Source of the DNA: Epiperipatus broadwayi
Taxonomy: Eukaryota; Onychophora; Udeonychophora; Euonychophora; Peripatidae
Reading direction: 5' to 3'
Assembly (NCBI GenBank): GCA_028023455.1
Contig: JAQFVV010012511.1
Coordinates: forward strand, 1,056,001 to 1,120,000
DNA: 64,000 nucleotides
Shown here: positions 1 to 13,318 of the stretch, piece after piece
Layout of the letters: the number at the start of each line of letters is the position of its first letter
Position numbering within the stretch: the stretch's first letter is position 1
Notes under the pieces: model-generated
Told to the model about the DNA's origin: nothing
The model's database searches: none
The model's input: the letters and a program-made list of their open reading frames with translations, nothing else
Translations under genes and position numbers: made by a program

Positions 1-204
1 TCTAAATATTTTTTTGTGACTATCAAGTAAGTTGTTTAAAATTGACTTCTTTATTGACAATAAAGCCAGGTGCTTTTATCTAATAGCATTTGGCATAAAT
101 TTTAATTCTTCCCAGCACTGAAAAATATCCTAGTGAAACACTGGTAGAAGATATGGCCAAAGTTAAGTTGCAATGTAATATTGTTTGATTAAATCTGTAA
201 AATA

Positions 205-510
205 TATATATATCCTGTGATTACCCTTTCCTATGCTTACACAAGCTGTTAAAACAGTGACAAACTATCCATAAGTAGCTTTATAGTTAACTAAAAAGGT
301 AAAAGGTGAGTGCTGGAGGATTGCATTAGATCCTAAGATTTGGGTGCAGTACTCACTGATGAAAGCACAAGCTAGAAACTAGTATGGGGATATTGAATAA
401 CTATGCATTAGATAGGGATTTTATGCATAAACCTTCTTGCTTCCATTGAATACTATGGTTTGCACTGGGTGACATTACTGTATTGGAGAAATTGGCAGTG
501 AAGTTGTGGA
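205..510 (+). mobile_element. F1 family hammerhead retroposon, copy 1 (single orientation)
   Basis: This repeat shares its head (around TATGCTTACACAAGC, 233-247), its middle (TGCTGGAGGATTGCATTAGATCCTAAGAT) and its 3' half (GATAGGGATTTTATGCATAAACC) with the repeats at 19617-19857 and 49682-50171. Unlike those two it is not a palindrome, so it may show the element in its unfolded form. It holds a hammerhead-like core at 350-390. No coding frame is present. The ends are approximate because I could not find a clear target duplication. Just beyond the right end (497-521) lies a short stretch resembling the zinc-finger LINE tails seen elsewhere in the window. Confidence 0.6.
350..390 (+). ncRNA. 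Hammerhead ribozyme core, F1 copy 1 (weakened)
   Basis: CTGATGA (356-362) is followed by a short stem II (AGC, loop ACAA, GCT) and GAAA (375-378). Stem III is ACTAGT, which is self-complementary, followed by A at the cleavage position. Stem I is only about four pairs (CTCA with TGGG, one G-U). The first stem II pair (10.1/11.1) is A-A instead of the usual G-C, so cleavage is probably poor. Confidence 0.45.
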
Positions 511-514
511 AGAA

Positions 515-3500
515 TAAATATAAACTGAAGCGGTCAATCTGAAATTCAGATTATGCTTCACAGTCCTGTTCAATCACTCACCACCAAACTGAATTCAAAT
601 CCCAGTCATACGCTTATATATGCACCTATACAGTATATTTTCTCTTAAATTTTCTTTTAAAGTAACCATTAACGAAGAGATTTAATAATCTTTTAACTAA
701 AATAAATAAATGGATATTTTATAGATTTTATTAGATTATATGTAGGCATAAATCAGATGTATTTATTAAAGGTGATGGGGGATTGTGCATAAATTAATAT
801 TTGTGTTTGTATATTTTATATTAAAACATATATTTAAAATTATACTATATTAAAATACATATTTCTCTAATGGCAGTCAAGATGATGCAATCAGCTTGGT
901 AGCTTCTAAAAGCATTCCAAACTAAAATCCATTAGTATGTTTAAAATAATTATTTCTATGAAAAATCAATCAATTTCCTTAATGAAATTTATTGTTAGTA
1001 AAATCTATTTCTGAGCTAGAAATAGATTTAGAACAATCATTTCAGAAATATACCAACCTGATTGCATTGTTTTATACTACCTTAATAACAAAAGCAAAAT
1101 TCCTTATTAAAAGTTGATCTGTAGCAGTATTTTAGAACCTTAGGTATTGGAGCTTAAAAGCATTCTTGAAATAAACAAGAATCATATAAATAGGGCCCCG
1201 ATTTCAGTCATCAAAGAAGAGCACTTAAATTTGTAAAGAATCGGCCAAACGAATCCATGTCACTCAAATTTTCAACATGACCATCATCGAGTAGAAAGGA
1301 AAAGATGCACCTTCTCCTGGCCACACCTAATCCAGCTCCCACCAGCCTGCTGTTATACTGTTAAACATCTGTGAACCTGATGCTATGCTGTAAGAACTAA
1401 CATGGAGATCTGCTATCTGCTTCCAAGAGGTAATGTTCTTGAAGTGCCGCCATTTATGAACTTTTAACTTTCTTTAATTCTTAAATGTTTAAGAATTTAA
1501 TAGTAATAACTTGTAAACTCTGTAACCCATTTTATAATCACTTTTGTAAATCTTAAATATGTAATCCTTTAACATAAGTGACTATTTTTATTCTATAACT
1601 ATTTTCGTTAGCCTCATAATTTAATTCACTTTTTAATTTGATGCAGCAATTATTTTCCTAATATTTTATCTGGTTTGTATATTTTATGTGTTAAATGATA
1701 TTTCAATAGACTCCCACCCTCGCCAGCATAGTTATTTTTAGCTTAGCTCCTCACCATTAGAGGAAGCGCCAAGTGATTAATTATTTTGTTTTTTTTACTT
1801 TTAAAACTATAAACGCTTGCTAGGTTGAGAGAAGATTTTTAAATGTTTTTTTTTTTAATCAATATACTTTTGTGTAAACAACAGGGGGGGGGGATAAAAG
1901 TTCCACCATTGATTAATTTATGAATTATGCAAATGCCAATCTTTTACTAGTGCAATATTCATTAAAAACAAATATATTAATTATATATAGTTGTTTTTAT
2001 ATTTCTTTATCCTCGCCCATTTAAACATATATGTATACTATTCGTAAAGCACACCTTAGACTTAAATTCTACTATATTAACATATGTGGAGTTTTATTGC
2101 AGAAATGTGATGAAGGGGGGAGGGGATTAGAACTTTAGTTTATGTTAAAACTTAAAGTATATTTTCTAATAATGCCTTTTTAATTACGTTAAGTAAATGC
2201 AGATCATATCATTATCTTTAATGTTATTACTATAGGTTATAAGCTTAGTTCTATATATATTTTGACTAGTTATTAGTCCATCCAATACATTGTTAGCATA
2301 GGTTATTACTCTTCATATTAAGCTTTATCTTGAGACATGCGTCGGAATGCCCGAGTCATTGCGTCTTCATTTTTAGGTCATAATCAGGGCAATGAATAAC
2401 CCTGGACCATCTATTCACGTAATAAGAGCAATGCATGGGAATTCTGGCAAAGTTCAGCTCATGGCAACTCCATTCGAGACCCTTAACTTCAAGAAACCGA
2501 TTCCACAAAATGTGGGTGTGGCAAGTTGGCATATTCTTTTTATTTCCAAATGATAAAGCATTCCCAAGAAACTGATCCGCAAATTTTAGTTGGCCATTAT
2601 GCTAACACCACAACACTTCCTTATGTTATATTCTTCCTTTTTAAAAAAAGCTTAAACCTATACATATCTATTATCTGATGTTATGGTTTAACTAAACATA
2701 TTTCGCAAATTAAGTAATTTTCTATTAATGTGTTGCTTAATGACTCTAAATATAATAATTTATAGAAATACTCCCACATATGCTAATCAAGCAAATAAAG
2801 TAAATAAATCTTTATTAAACAAATTCCCATTTATAATAACTTGTGATAAGTTGGTCTTTCAGTTAACCGACAATTATGTAATCTCTGGATTAGGCAAGGT
2901 TGTGTTTATTTTCTATAATTCAGGCAAGTCATCATATTGTACACTATATAATTGTGCTAGATCCAGTATTGAAATATCATAATGCTGCATCAAAAGTACT
3001 AATAATATCAACTTATATGTAAATGCCTATTTTAGTGAGCGAATAAGCACAATATAAATTATTGTAATATGAGGCTAATCATTATTTAATATAATTCAAA
3101 TGTACAAATGTCTTATTTCTATTTATGTTCATTATTAAATATAATCTTATAATCAAACATCTCTGATCATTGCTAGTTACTTATTTAACTGATTTAGTTA
3201 AATTTTAAATTAGTTATTAAGGTATAAATGTCATGATTTATAGAGCTATAAGATCCCACTAAGGTTAAGCATATGTGCTTGTCTATAGAAATTACGCACA
3301 CCTGCCATGATTTCCCCTGAGTCCCTTTGTTGCTCCAATATGTGATGTTGGCCAGTGGTAAAATAAATATTCTAGTATCATCAGAGTTGCTGCTCATAAG
3401 TAATTGAATCTGAAATCTGGGCATACAGAGCAGAGTTCATGAGTGTTCCTGACATATGTATCTCTTGCATGATTGGACTCGAGGTATTTGTGTTGAGATT

Positions 3501-3535
3501 CTAGATCGAGTTGAGTGAATAGGCAAACCGATTGG
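515..3535. other. AT-rich non-coding stretch
   Basis: I see no supportable gene. A slightly GC-richer patch at 1190-1440 (with AGATGCACCTTCTCCTGG) may be an old repeat but matches nothing else in the window. The 84-residue and 76-residue open frames here are low-complexity and lack any motif. Confidence 0.4.
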
Positions 3536-3760
3536 TACAAAACAAAGTGATTATACAGAAAGTGGATTCTTGGTTTTTATGCTGGGTTTGTGGAAAGATA
3601 AGGAGGGTTTACATACAAAGGCCATGGAGTTGACAAAGATTATATTGTAGAAATGGGATGGAGCAAGTGGAAAATCTTAGGATGGAGAATGCAAAGGGAA
3701 GATAAAGTGGTTAATAGGTTTCTCTGGGCTTAGTGGCTGAGAGATTCCTGTGGTTTTTTG
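3536..3760 (+). pseudogene. LINE family C, 3' tail fragment
   Basis: The DNA matches the LINE tails at 29225-29800 (+) and 54710-55393 (-). It encodes the end of the C-terminal domain (FLVFMLGLWKDK-like, then the conserved MELTKIIL block, interrupted by a TAG). It is followed by the shared 3' UTR with AGATAAAGTGG and GCTTAGTGGCTGAGAGATTC. The copy is 5'-truncated, as expected of target-primed LINE insertion. Confidence 0.65.
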
Positions 3761-4810
3761 TCTTCATTATTGTTTTTTTATTAATAAAATTCAGAAATCC
3801 AAATAATTTTGTTAATAAACAATAAATTATACAATATTTATTGATAAATTTATATGAAATTGTGGTTTTAATATATACATTGTGATGTGATGACTGTAAT
3901 CATAATTATCATTATAAGTAATGTATATGTCTTGGTTTAGATATATAGGTTTTGAAGTTATAGGGAAATAAATTCATGTTTAAAATGATAAGCTGTATTA
4001 TACATTGATTGACCAGTACTTTCTTGATCTGCCATATTACAATATAGATCAGGCACAAAGTATATTTGATTATGTAAAAAAAAATTTAAAAAAAGGAAGG
4101 GGGGTATATTTAAGTTTGTTATGAATTTTATATGTTTAATGACTAACATGCAATAAAAAGGCTTGGAATGCTTGCGTTATTTTACAGACATTATTGCAAA
4201 TTATTCCAGATTAATTCAGTGTCTCATTTTAAATAATAAGTATATTTGTAATGCATAAAAGAAAATATAAAACATCTATTGTTAATATCATTTTGGATCT
4301 CATTTTCATAAAGGATGGGTTTAAATTCCAGACAAACAATAAGAGACACAAAGATCAATCTTGCATCATTTTGAAGAAAATATTTTATATCTATCTATTA
4401 TTACATATTTCATTAATGAGACATTAAACATTGAAAATGTATACTGTTTTAAAGTTAAATCATTTTGAATTTTGTAATTATTTTTTCTACTGTTAGATTT
4501 AGCAATGCATTTTGTAAATTTCTTTTGTGCAATGTTTAAAAAAAAAAGAGAAGAGAGAAAAAATTTAAATGAGTGATTAAAAATTTTTAATTAAGAAAAT
4601 TTTATTGAATTAAAAGAAGGTTTAAGTAAGAGCTTATTTAAGATAATCCAGACTGTGATTATAAAAGATTATTATGTTTTTCGTGTACAATAATTTTAAT
4701 TTTGAGCTGGAATGTAGACTTTAATTAGAAAAGCTTATCATGATTTTAAAATATAATACTTTTAATTTTGGATTGCAATGTTAATTGAATATGTAGGAGT
4801 TTCAGAGATT

Positions 4811-4814
<4 letters not shown>

Positions 4815-4897
<83 letters not shown>
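4815..4897. repeat. (TAA)n microsatellite
   Basis: About 28 uninterrupted TAA units. It lies about 60 bp upstream of a fold-back repeat whose other side carries a much longer (TAA)n tract. Confidence 0.95.
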
Positions 4898-4903
<6 letters not shown>

Positions 4904-4953
4904 TCAGCATTTATTTTTTATTGCGTCTGTATACAATTGTAATCACATTCATA

Positions 4954-5516
<563 letters not shown>

Positions 5517-5529
5517 TTTGTTCCAGAGA

Positions 5530-6840
5530 AGGTAGTGGTCAATTAACAAGTTGTGCAGTAGATAGCTAAAAAGAAAAAAATATTGAGAAAAAGTCAATGC
5601 TTGCTGCTATAAAGACATGTAAATGGTGAAATATTAGTGCATAGTAAAAAAAGTTTGTTGTGTTGCTATAGTAACTTTGACTATGCTTACTATCAATTCA
5701 TTCATGGTGCTATTCATTCTTAGCATGTGCTAAAATGTTGTACATGACTGTTTAGTCATTGCCTCCATGTTACTCTGAAAAACATGATGAAGGCCTTGCT
5801 TTCTAAATAAAATTTGTGATGCCCTGATTATATAGCATTGTGTTCCCCAATGTATGTGCCTAGAAAATAACATTGCTTGTTTTAAAAGAAATACTATAAT
5901 AAATATATATAAAAAGACACTTCTTAGTTGAACAGAATATTTCAAAGTTTTTCAGCCTGGACAATTCTAAAGCCAAAAATATTAGTATAGCATAATAAAT
6001 TGTATAGCGAACTGTATTGGTCTAACAAAATATCTGTAAACTTATGAATTATTGTAAAATCCACAATAAGGTATCTATATATGTATACTATATTGTTACT
6101 GTTAATATTATTAATTATTATATTATTTTTTATAAAATTTATTTTGACTTCATTAATAAACATTGTGGTATAATTAAAGTATTAAGTCATTAATTAATTA
6201 ATATTTTTATTGTTAGATTTATTTATTTTTATGTGTACATTTTTCAAGGAAGAAATATTAATCAACCTATTTATAATTTTATGACTATTATTTTTTTTTC
6301 ATTATTAATTAGTTAAATAAACTTTGTTATTAATATAATAGAAAACATTTAATTAAATGCTATTCTTGTTCATTGTCTCATACAAATTTAGTTTAATATT
6401 CAAATATATCAATATTATCTGGACCAGACCGAGTTTATTCTCTAAACTGTGCTACTGTTGAAATTTTTAATGGAAATATTATTGGGACTTTAAAGCCCAT
6501 CTTGTTTGTGTTCATTAGTGGTTCTACTGTGATAAAAGGCAGTGCCTTGAGATCCTGGTAATTTCTAAGTCTTTAAGCTAAGTTACCAGATCTTGGGGCT
6601 GACTGTCAGAAAGGTAGTTGTCAGAAAGTGATGATCAGGACATTATAGCCTGTGTTTATAGTGAATATATAAGAGGAGTGATAGAGGAATAGATACTTAC
6701 TTGATCATCACCATCAATTCTAAACCTGCCTATAGTATGAAAAATAGCAATAATAAGGGAGAAGTAATTGTCAACATTGGCAATTCCATGGATACATATA
6801 GCACACTAACAGTGAGTTTAGCAATTTCCTGTTACAATAT
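5530..6840. other. AT-rich non-coding stretch
   Basis: No gene, RNA or repeat that I can support. Small open frames here have no family signature. Confidence 0.4.
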
Positions 6841-7386
6841 ATTATATATTGAACTATTTTACATACATATGATTCAAATATATTGGCATTTAATAATATT
6901 TAAAAAAACTTTAAAAAAAAGTAAAATTTAAAGATGATTTAAAAGATGCAATTTAATTTTTTTTTTTTTTAGTTACTATGATTTATTTTTAGACAATGTG
7001 CAATGAAAATTATTTTTGTGTTTAATATTATCTGTTTAATTAAAAATAAAAGTTAAAAGAATAAAAGTACTTGAAGATTATTTATCCAGATAAAGGGAAA
7101 ATCCAAGTGCAAAGAATTACAATCAGAGAAAAACTTTTTAACGCTAATTAAAGATGGCAGAAATATTTCATATAAAAACAGACTTTGTAGCTGAAAATAA
7201 GAAATAATGCATAAGATTATTATTGTGTAGTCTGATAAAAAAACAAAAGATAATATATTTGCAGAGAGGTCTAAAAACTGACCATGAATATAAAAATAAA
7301 ATAACAGCAATTAGGTTTTTTGTCTTTTCCTTGACTAGCAGTATCCATTGGGTCCAAGATAGAGAAAATCTCCTGTACCAAACTAC

Positions 7387-9528
7387 TGTACCAATCGGAA
7401 TGCAAGTGAAGATCGAATCTAACTGCAAAAACAATATCTGTACTACAAGGGTGCCATCTAGGCATTTGAGCCTAGAAAAATTTATAAAGTAGGCAGATAC
7501 GCGCTGTTAAGATTCCACTTTATTTAAATATTCCGATCGTTAGCCCAAGTCACTAGCTCAGCGGAGACGCAGAGATAAAAAATCTATAAATTTTATATCT
7601 TAAATATAAAAGAATAAAAGCCACTGCCAGAAATTAACACATAAAAATATTTATTTACACACCTATAAAATAATATTTAAATTTTGAGGAATAAATTTAA
7701 CGTTTATAATTTTATATTGATCTTTAATTCTAAATTTAAGTAGATTTCAAATAATGAGTTTACTATTTATTTAGAGGGTCGAGTATGAATGGACTACATA
7801 GGTCTGCATTTGAAAGGAAAATATTCTTCCCTGATTTAACCTTAGGCAACAAATTTCGCAATCAACTGGCGCCAATCCATCTGATACATTCATGTATTCA
7901 ATGTAGCATGATACGACAACACAAAATACTATATTGTCAGGAATGTACATCTGAACAATAAGTAGAAATAGAGAAGCAATTGACTCTCCACCAACAGGAA
8001 TGTGACATCTGTTGGCAAGTAGATCAATAAACTAAAAACTCCATAGGAATGGACTGCGGTCTTCTGCCGACTTACAAACCCATCCATAGGCAGACAGATG
8101 GTGTGTGGCGTATATCTATAATCCTGCCCGTAGCGGACCTCATACTACATCTACTAATTACACAAATATATCCAATCCATTGAACCAATTCAACTACGAA
8201 ATGAATAACCTAAGATTACCCTCCCTTAATACAACTTTACAAAACTATATAGCCATTCACGCCCGACTTAATTTTAACATTTATATACGTTCGCACAGAT
8301 TTGTTTAAAAATGTTGGGTATAGATCGATTACACAGATTCCACGGTCAAAAACATTTCAAAATAAACATAAACGATCAAAATACAAAATTATTGATACCG
8401 ACAATCGCAGAGGGAAACTTATAAGTAACCCAATAGTATTCACCATAAGATACTTGCATTGTCACCAATAACTTAAAAGACATCCGAATAAATACATTTT
8501 AGATACTTACCATAAGGTATCATTATTTATCGAATGTCTATATATTTTGATCAAATATGAAAACCAAAATCCAATTAACCGCAAACGAATCTATGCAAGC
8601 ATCTATAGACAACTTAAATGTAATGCATTTAATAATTTCTACAATAAAATATTACTACAAATAAAAATATTAAGAGGGAAATGATTCTTTTAACAATCGG
8701 GAAAGATATAAAATTAACCATTATTAATTTGTTTTAAACTTACAAAAGTCAGATAAGAGTCCATTTTAAATAAGTCGGCTTGTTTATTAATTTGTTCAAC
8801 TTGACGAAAGTTCTTGATTGATTTTAATAATTGTTCATTTCCTATAGGTTACAGTAGCAGAGCTCCCGGTTCCTGGTGTCAATGTCCACGGAGTCTTTAA
8901 TTGAAAGATCGATCTAATGTTCAGGAGGTGGCATTTGCTGGTTCATGGTATCAGTCATTTCATTTCAGAGATAAATGAGAGAGAACGATAAAGTGCGTCT
9001 TTATCGCTCGTCTCACCCAACCAAGTTGAAAAAGCTGCTTGAACTCAGTATTTTTTCTTTTTATAGTCCTCCTATGGATTTCATGAACAAAAACGTCACT
9101 GTTCTGTTTTTTCGTTATGGTCCGGGCCAAGGCTTAGTGCTTCCATTGGTCAAGCTAAAATCTCTTTCTTCTCTTATCTAACTTTTCATCTGACTTTTTA
9201 ATTAAACAGCTTTTAGATAATTAATAAACAACCATTTCCCTTTATAGATTACAGGAATTAATTAATACCTGTTTTTATTTTAACTTACGTTATTTTTTTA
9301 TTAAAATATTTTTATATTTCAATCTTGTATCTTTTTATTAAAAAAAATACGTTCAAATACTTTTTTTTTTTGTTTATGAAAAAAATATTTTTAAAGTTTA
9401 GCATCTGTGCGAATGTATATACGTATAACAAACATTTTTAATTTTAGCGTTTAGTTTTTTACTCTTATTTGCGAACTTGTAAGTTGTTATTTTAAATTAA
9501 TGTAACGACATATCTATGTATCGTTACA
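7387..9528 (+). repeat. Family A terminal repeat, copy 1
   Basis: This 2142 bp direct repeat is nearly identical to 10073-12970 (after removing an insertion) and is clearly related to 32532-34528. It ends in an imperfect palindrome, TGTAACGACATATC to TATCGTTACA (9501-9528). It has an unoccupied TTAA at 8226-8229, where copy 2 carries a MITE. No protein is supported; the 67-68 residue frames are not maintained in copy 3. Confidence 0.85.
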
Positions 9529-10072
9529 TATCAGTAAACTTCCTCAAAAAACAAAAACATTTAAAAAAAAAAAAAAAGACTTTACTTAGTGTTAGTAATT
9601 ACGTTACACAAATTTGTTATATATGAAATTTCAAAAGGACAAAACTTTTTTTTTTTTTAAAGACAAAACAGTAATTACGAATATAATGATAAAAAAAAAA
9701 GTTGACTGATGATTTCCTACTACCAGTTAAATTTCTGCCCCCTCCCTTCCAAGTTTCATTTCTCCTACCTTTAAGTATTATTTAGGCAAGTTAAACGATT
9801 AGATTTTAAACAAGACTTTTTAAAAAAAAATTATGATTTATATTTATTATTACGTTTTATTTATTAGTTTTTATTCCTCGAATTTATCTCTACATATGCG
9901 CAATTTTTCTTACTGGCAGCACTTTTTAAACAAAACTTCAAACTGCAACTCCACGTCAATACAACAAATATATTTATACAATTTCAGCAAAAAATTTACG
10001 GGCATGATTCACTTTTAAAATTCTCAGGACACTCGTGTTTATTAAAGATCGGCCCAAGTTGGGTAGCCAGTT
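9529..10072 (+). other. Internal spacer of composite A element
   Basis: This 544 bp stretch separates the two A repeats. It is AT-rich and holds a 61-residue open frame (9833-10018) with no recognisable motif. It lacks a TGG-initiated primer-binding site at its left edge and a purine tract at its right edge, which counts against a standard LTR element. Confidence 0.55.
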
Positions 10073-12970
10073 TGTACCAATCGGAATGCAAGTGAAGATC
10101 GAATCTAACCGCAAAAACAATATCTGTACTACAAGGGTGCCATCTAGGCATTTGAGCCTAGAAAAATTTATAAAGTAGGCAGATACGCACTGTTAAGATT
10201 CCACTTTATTTAAATATTCCGATCGTTAGCCCAAGTCACTAGCTCAGCGGAGACGCGGAGATAAAAAATCTATAAATTTTATATCTTAAATATAAAAGAA
10301 TAAAAGCCACTGCCAGAAATTAACACATAAAAATATTTATTTACATACATATAAAATAATATTTAAATTTTGAGGAATAAATTTAACGTTTATAATTTTA
10401 TATTGATCTTTAATTCTAAATTTAAGTAGATTTCAAATAATGAGTTTACTATTTATTTAGAGGGTCAAGTATGAATGGACTACATAGGTCTGCATTTGAA
10501 AGGAAAATATTCTTCCCTGATTTAACCTTAGGCAACAAATTTCGCAATCAACTGGCGCCAATCCATCTGATACATTCATGTATTCAATGTAGCATGATAC
10601 GACAACACAAAATACTATATTGTCAGGAATGTACATCTGAACAATAAGTAGAAATAGAGAAGCAATTGACTCTCCACCAACAGGAATGTGACATCTGTTG
10701 GCAAGTAGATCAATAAACTAAAAACTCCATAGGAATGGACTGCGGTCTTCTGCCGACTTACAAACCCATCCATAGGCAAACAGAGGGTGTGTGGCGTATA
10801 TCTATAATCCTGCCCGTAGCGGACCTCATACTACATCTACTAATTACACAAATATATCCAATCCATTGAACCAATTCAACTATGAAATGAATAACCTAAG
10901 ATTACTCTCCCTTAACCTTTTAACCGCTAATTAAATGATTGGTAGTATGAGATAAAAATTAAATCTTTTAATTGGCCAACTCACAAACTGAAGACAAAGC
11001 CTATTGTTAAAACATATTCACCTATAATATTAAATTCAACTCAGATACGTTTATAAAAAGTATTATATTAATTTTTTCAGGTTATGAAGAGAACGAAAGT
11101 TCTTTCAAAAATAAATTGCTATTTATTTACTCTAAAATATTCAATTTCGGCAACATAAAAGCTATAATATAAACAAAAAGATCGACTTTTACGTTATAGA
11201 AAAGTAAATATTTCTTTTTAGTACAGCTTCAATATTTTTACAAAAATCTTCGATATTTTTCGAAAATAATTTTGTTTTTTTAGTTTATTTTTTAAAAATT
11301 ATTTTTAATTTGTCAAATTATCCTTTTTTTATTATTAAATCACATTCGAAATGAAAATCTCAGCGTTTATCTTTATTTTCTTTGATCAGGCGGTTTCTTT
11401 GTTTTTTCCAGCCAATCAGAATGTCTTTGTCGGCTGAGAACTGGCTGAGAGCCAATCACCAATAAGCTTCTTTCTTTGTTTAGCTTTAAATGCAGTTTTT
11501 TTTTTATTTTTTACTTGTAAAAGAATTCGGAAGAGGGCACCATCTTATAGAGCTTTTAAAAATCTATTTAAAAACATATTGAACGAATATTTTCGTATAA
11601 AAACTTGCAGAGTTAGAGTGATGTCAACTGCTTACAAGAGGTCGCGTCAAAGACAGGCAAAGAGTTAATACAACTTTACAAAACTATATAGCCATTCACG
11701 CCCGACTTAATTTTAACATTTATATACGTTCGCACAGATTTGTTTAAAAATGTTGGGTATAGATCAATTACACAGATTCCACGATCAAAAACATTTCAAA
11801 ATAAACATAAACGATCAAAATACAAAATTATTGATACCGACAATCGCAGAGGGAAACTTATAAGTAACCCAATAGTATTCACCATAAGATACTTGCGTTG
11901 TCACCAATAACTTAAAAGACATCCGAATAAATACATTTTAGATACTTACCGTAAGGTATCATTATTTATCGAATGTCTATATATTTTGATCAAATATGAA
12001 AACCAAAATCCAATTAACCGCAAACGAATCCATGCAAGCGTCTATAGACAACTTAAATGTAATGCATTTAATAATTTCTACAATAAAATATTACTACAAA
12101 TAAAAATATTAAAAGGGAAATGATTCTTTTAACAATCGGGAAAGATATAAAATTAACCATTATTAATTTGTTTTAAACTTACAAAAGTCAGATAAGAGTC
12201 CATTTTAAATAAGTCGGCTTGTTTATTAATTTGTTCAACTTGACGAAAGTTCTTGATTGATTTTAATAATTGTTCATTTCCTATAGGTTACGGTAGCAGA
12301 GCTCCCGGTTCCTGGTGTCAATGTCCACGGAGTCTTTAATTGAAAGATCGATCTAAGGTTCAGGAGGTGGCATTTGCTGGTTCATGGTATCAGTCATTTC
12401 ATTTCAGAGATAAATGAGAGAGAACGATAAAGTGCGTCTTTATCGCTCGTCTCACCCAACCAAGTTGAAAAAGCTGCTTGAACTCAGTATTTTTTTTCTT
12501 TTTATAGTCCTCCTATGGATTTCATGAACAAAAACGTCACTGTTCTGTTTTTTCGTTATGGTCCGGGCCAAGGCTTAGTGCTTCCATTGGTCAAGCTAAA
12601 ATCTCTTTCTTCTCTTATCTAACTTTTCATCTGACTTTTTAATTAAACAGCTTTTAGATAATTAATAAACAACCATTTCCCTTTATAGATTACAGGAATT
12701 AATTAATACCTGTTTTTATTTTAACTTACGTTATTTTTTTATTAAAATATTTTTATATTTCAATCTTATATCTTTTTATTAAAAAAAATACGTTCAAATA
12801 CTTTTTTTTTTTTGTTTATGAAAAAAATATTTTTAAAGTTTAGCATCTGTGTGAATGTATATACGTATAACAAACATTTTTAATTTTAGCGTTTAGTTTT
12901 TTACTCTTATTTGCGAACTTGTAAGTTTTTATTTTAAATTAATGTAACGACATATCTATGTATCGTTACA
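10073..12970 (+). repeat. Family A terminal repeat, copy 2 (interrupted)
   Basis: It is almost identical in sequence to 7387-9528, with only scattered substitutions over 2.1 kb. Removing the 749 bp MITE and one TTAA leaves about 2145 bp. The high identity between the two repeats implies recent insertion or recent conversion. Confidence 0.85.
10916..11664. mobile_element. piggyBac-type MITE at TTAA
   Basis: This 749 bp insertion is flanked by TTAA at 10912-10915 and 11665-11668. The sister repeats have a single TTAA at the same place (8226-8229, and near 33355). The ends are CCTTTTAACCGC on the left and, read inward, CTCTTTGCCTGTC on the right. These are imperfect inverted repeats of the kind found on piggyBac-superfamily elements. 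There is no transposase frame, so it is non-autonomous. The precise filled and empty sites make this one of the best-supported calls in the window. Confidence 0.9.
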
Positions 12971-13070
12971 CTACTCATATGCAGGACTACAACTATTTAT
13001 ATGTTGAAGTAAATCATCATGCAAGAAAGGAAGAAGAACATTATTTTTGTAGATACTTTTCATAATAGAG

Positions 13071-13318
13071 GCCACTCCAAGAAGCTTTCAAGTCTAGCCT
13101 TAGGATGGACCAAGAACAGTTTAAAACCAATGGCCATGAGCTCATTCATCTCAAATACATGCATGCTACTCAGTAAGATTATTCATATCCTAAGGCCACT
13201 CCAAGAAGCTTTCAAGTCTAGCCTTAGGATGGACCAAGAACAGTTTAAAACCAATGGCCATGAGCTCATTCATCTCAAATACATGCATGCTACTCAGTAA
13301 GATTATTCATATCCTAAA
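13071..13318 (+). repeat. Tandem duplication, 2 x 124 bp, inside B copy 1
   Basis: GCCACTCCAAGAAGC begins at 13071 and again at 13195, and the two 124 bp units are essentially identical. B copies 2 and 3 have one unit each, so the duplication is private to copy 1 and recent. It explains the repeated peptide in the 93-residue frame here, which I do not regard as a gene. Confidence 0.9.

Larger units (their letters stand above)
7387..12970 (+). mobile_element. Composite A element: two 2.14 kb LTR-like repeats around 544 bp
   Basis: Two nearly identical direct repeats begin TGTACCAATCGG and end TATCGTTACA. They flank a 544 bp spacer with no coding frame. The whole unit is bordered by CTAC on both sides (7383-7386 and 12971-12974), and the host B repeat resumes afterwards. 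This suggests a single insertion with a short target duplication. TG...CA ends with TGTAAC-like termini fit an LTR-type non-autonomous retroelement. However, I found no primer-binding site after the first repeat and no polypurine tract before the second, so another class is possible. Confidence 0.6.

Noticed and set aside
497-521. LINE family C fragment
   Set aside because: Only about 22 bases match the LINE tails; too short to call.
8105-9181. 67- and 68-residue frames inside family A repeats
   Set aside because: Not preserved in copy 3 and without motif; an LTR-like repeat is not expected to code.
13019-13300. 93-residue frame with internal repeat
   Set aside because: The repeat comes from a 124 bp DNA duplication in a non-coding transposon.
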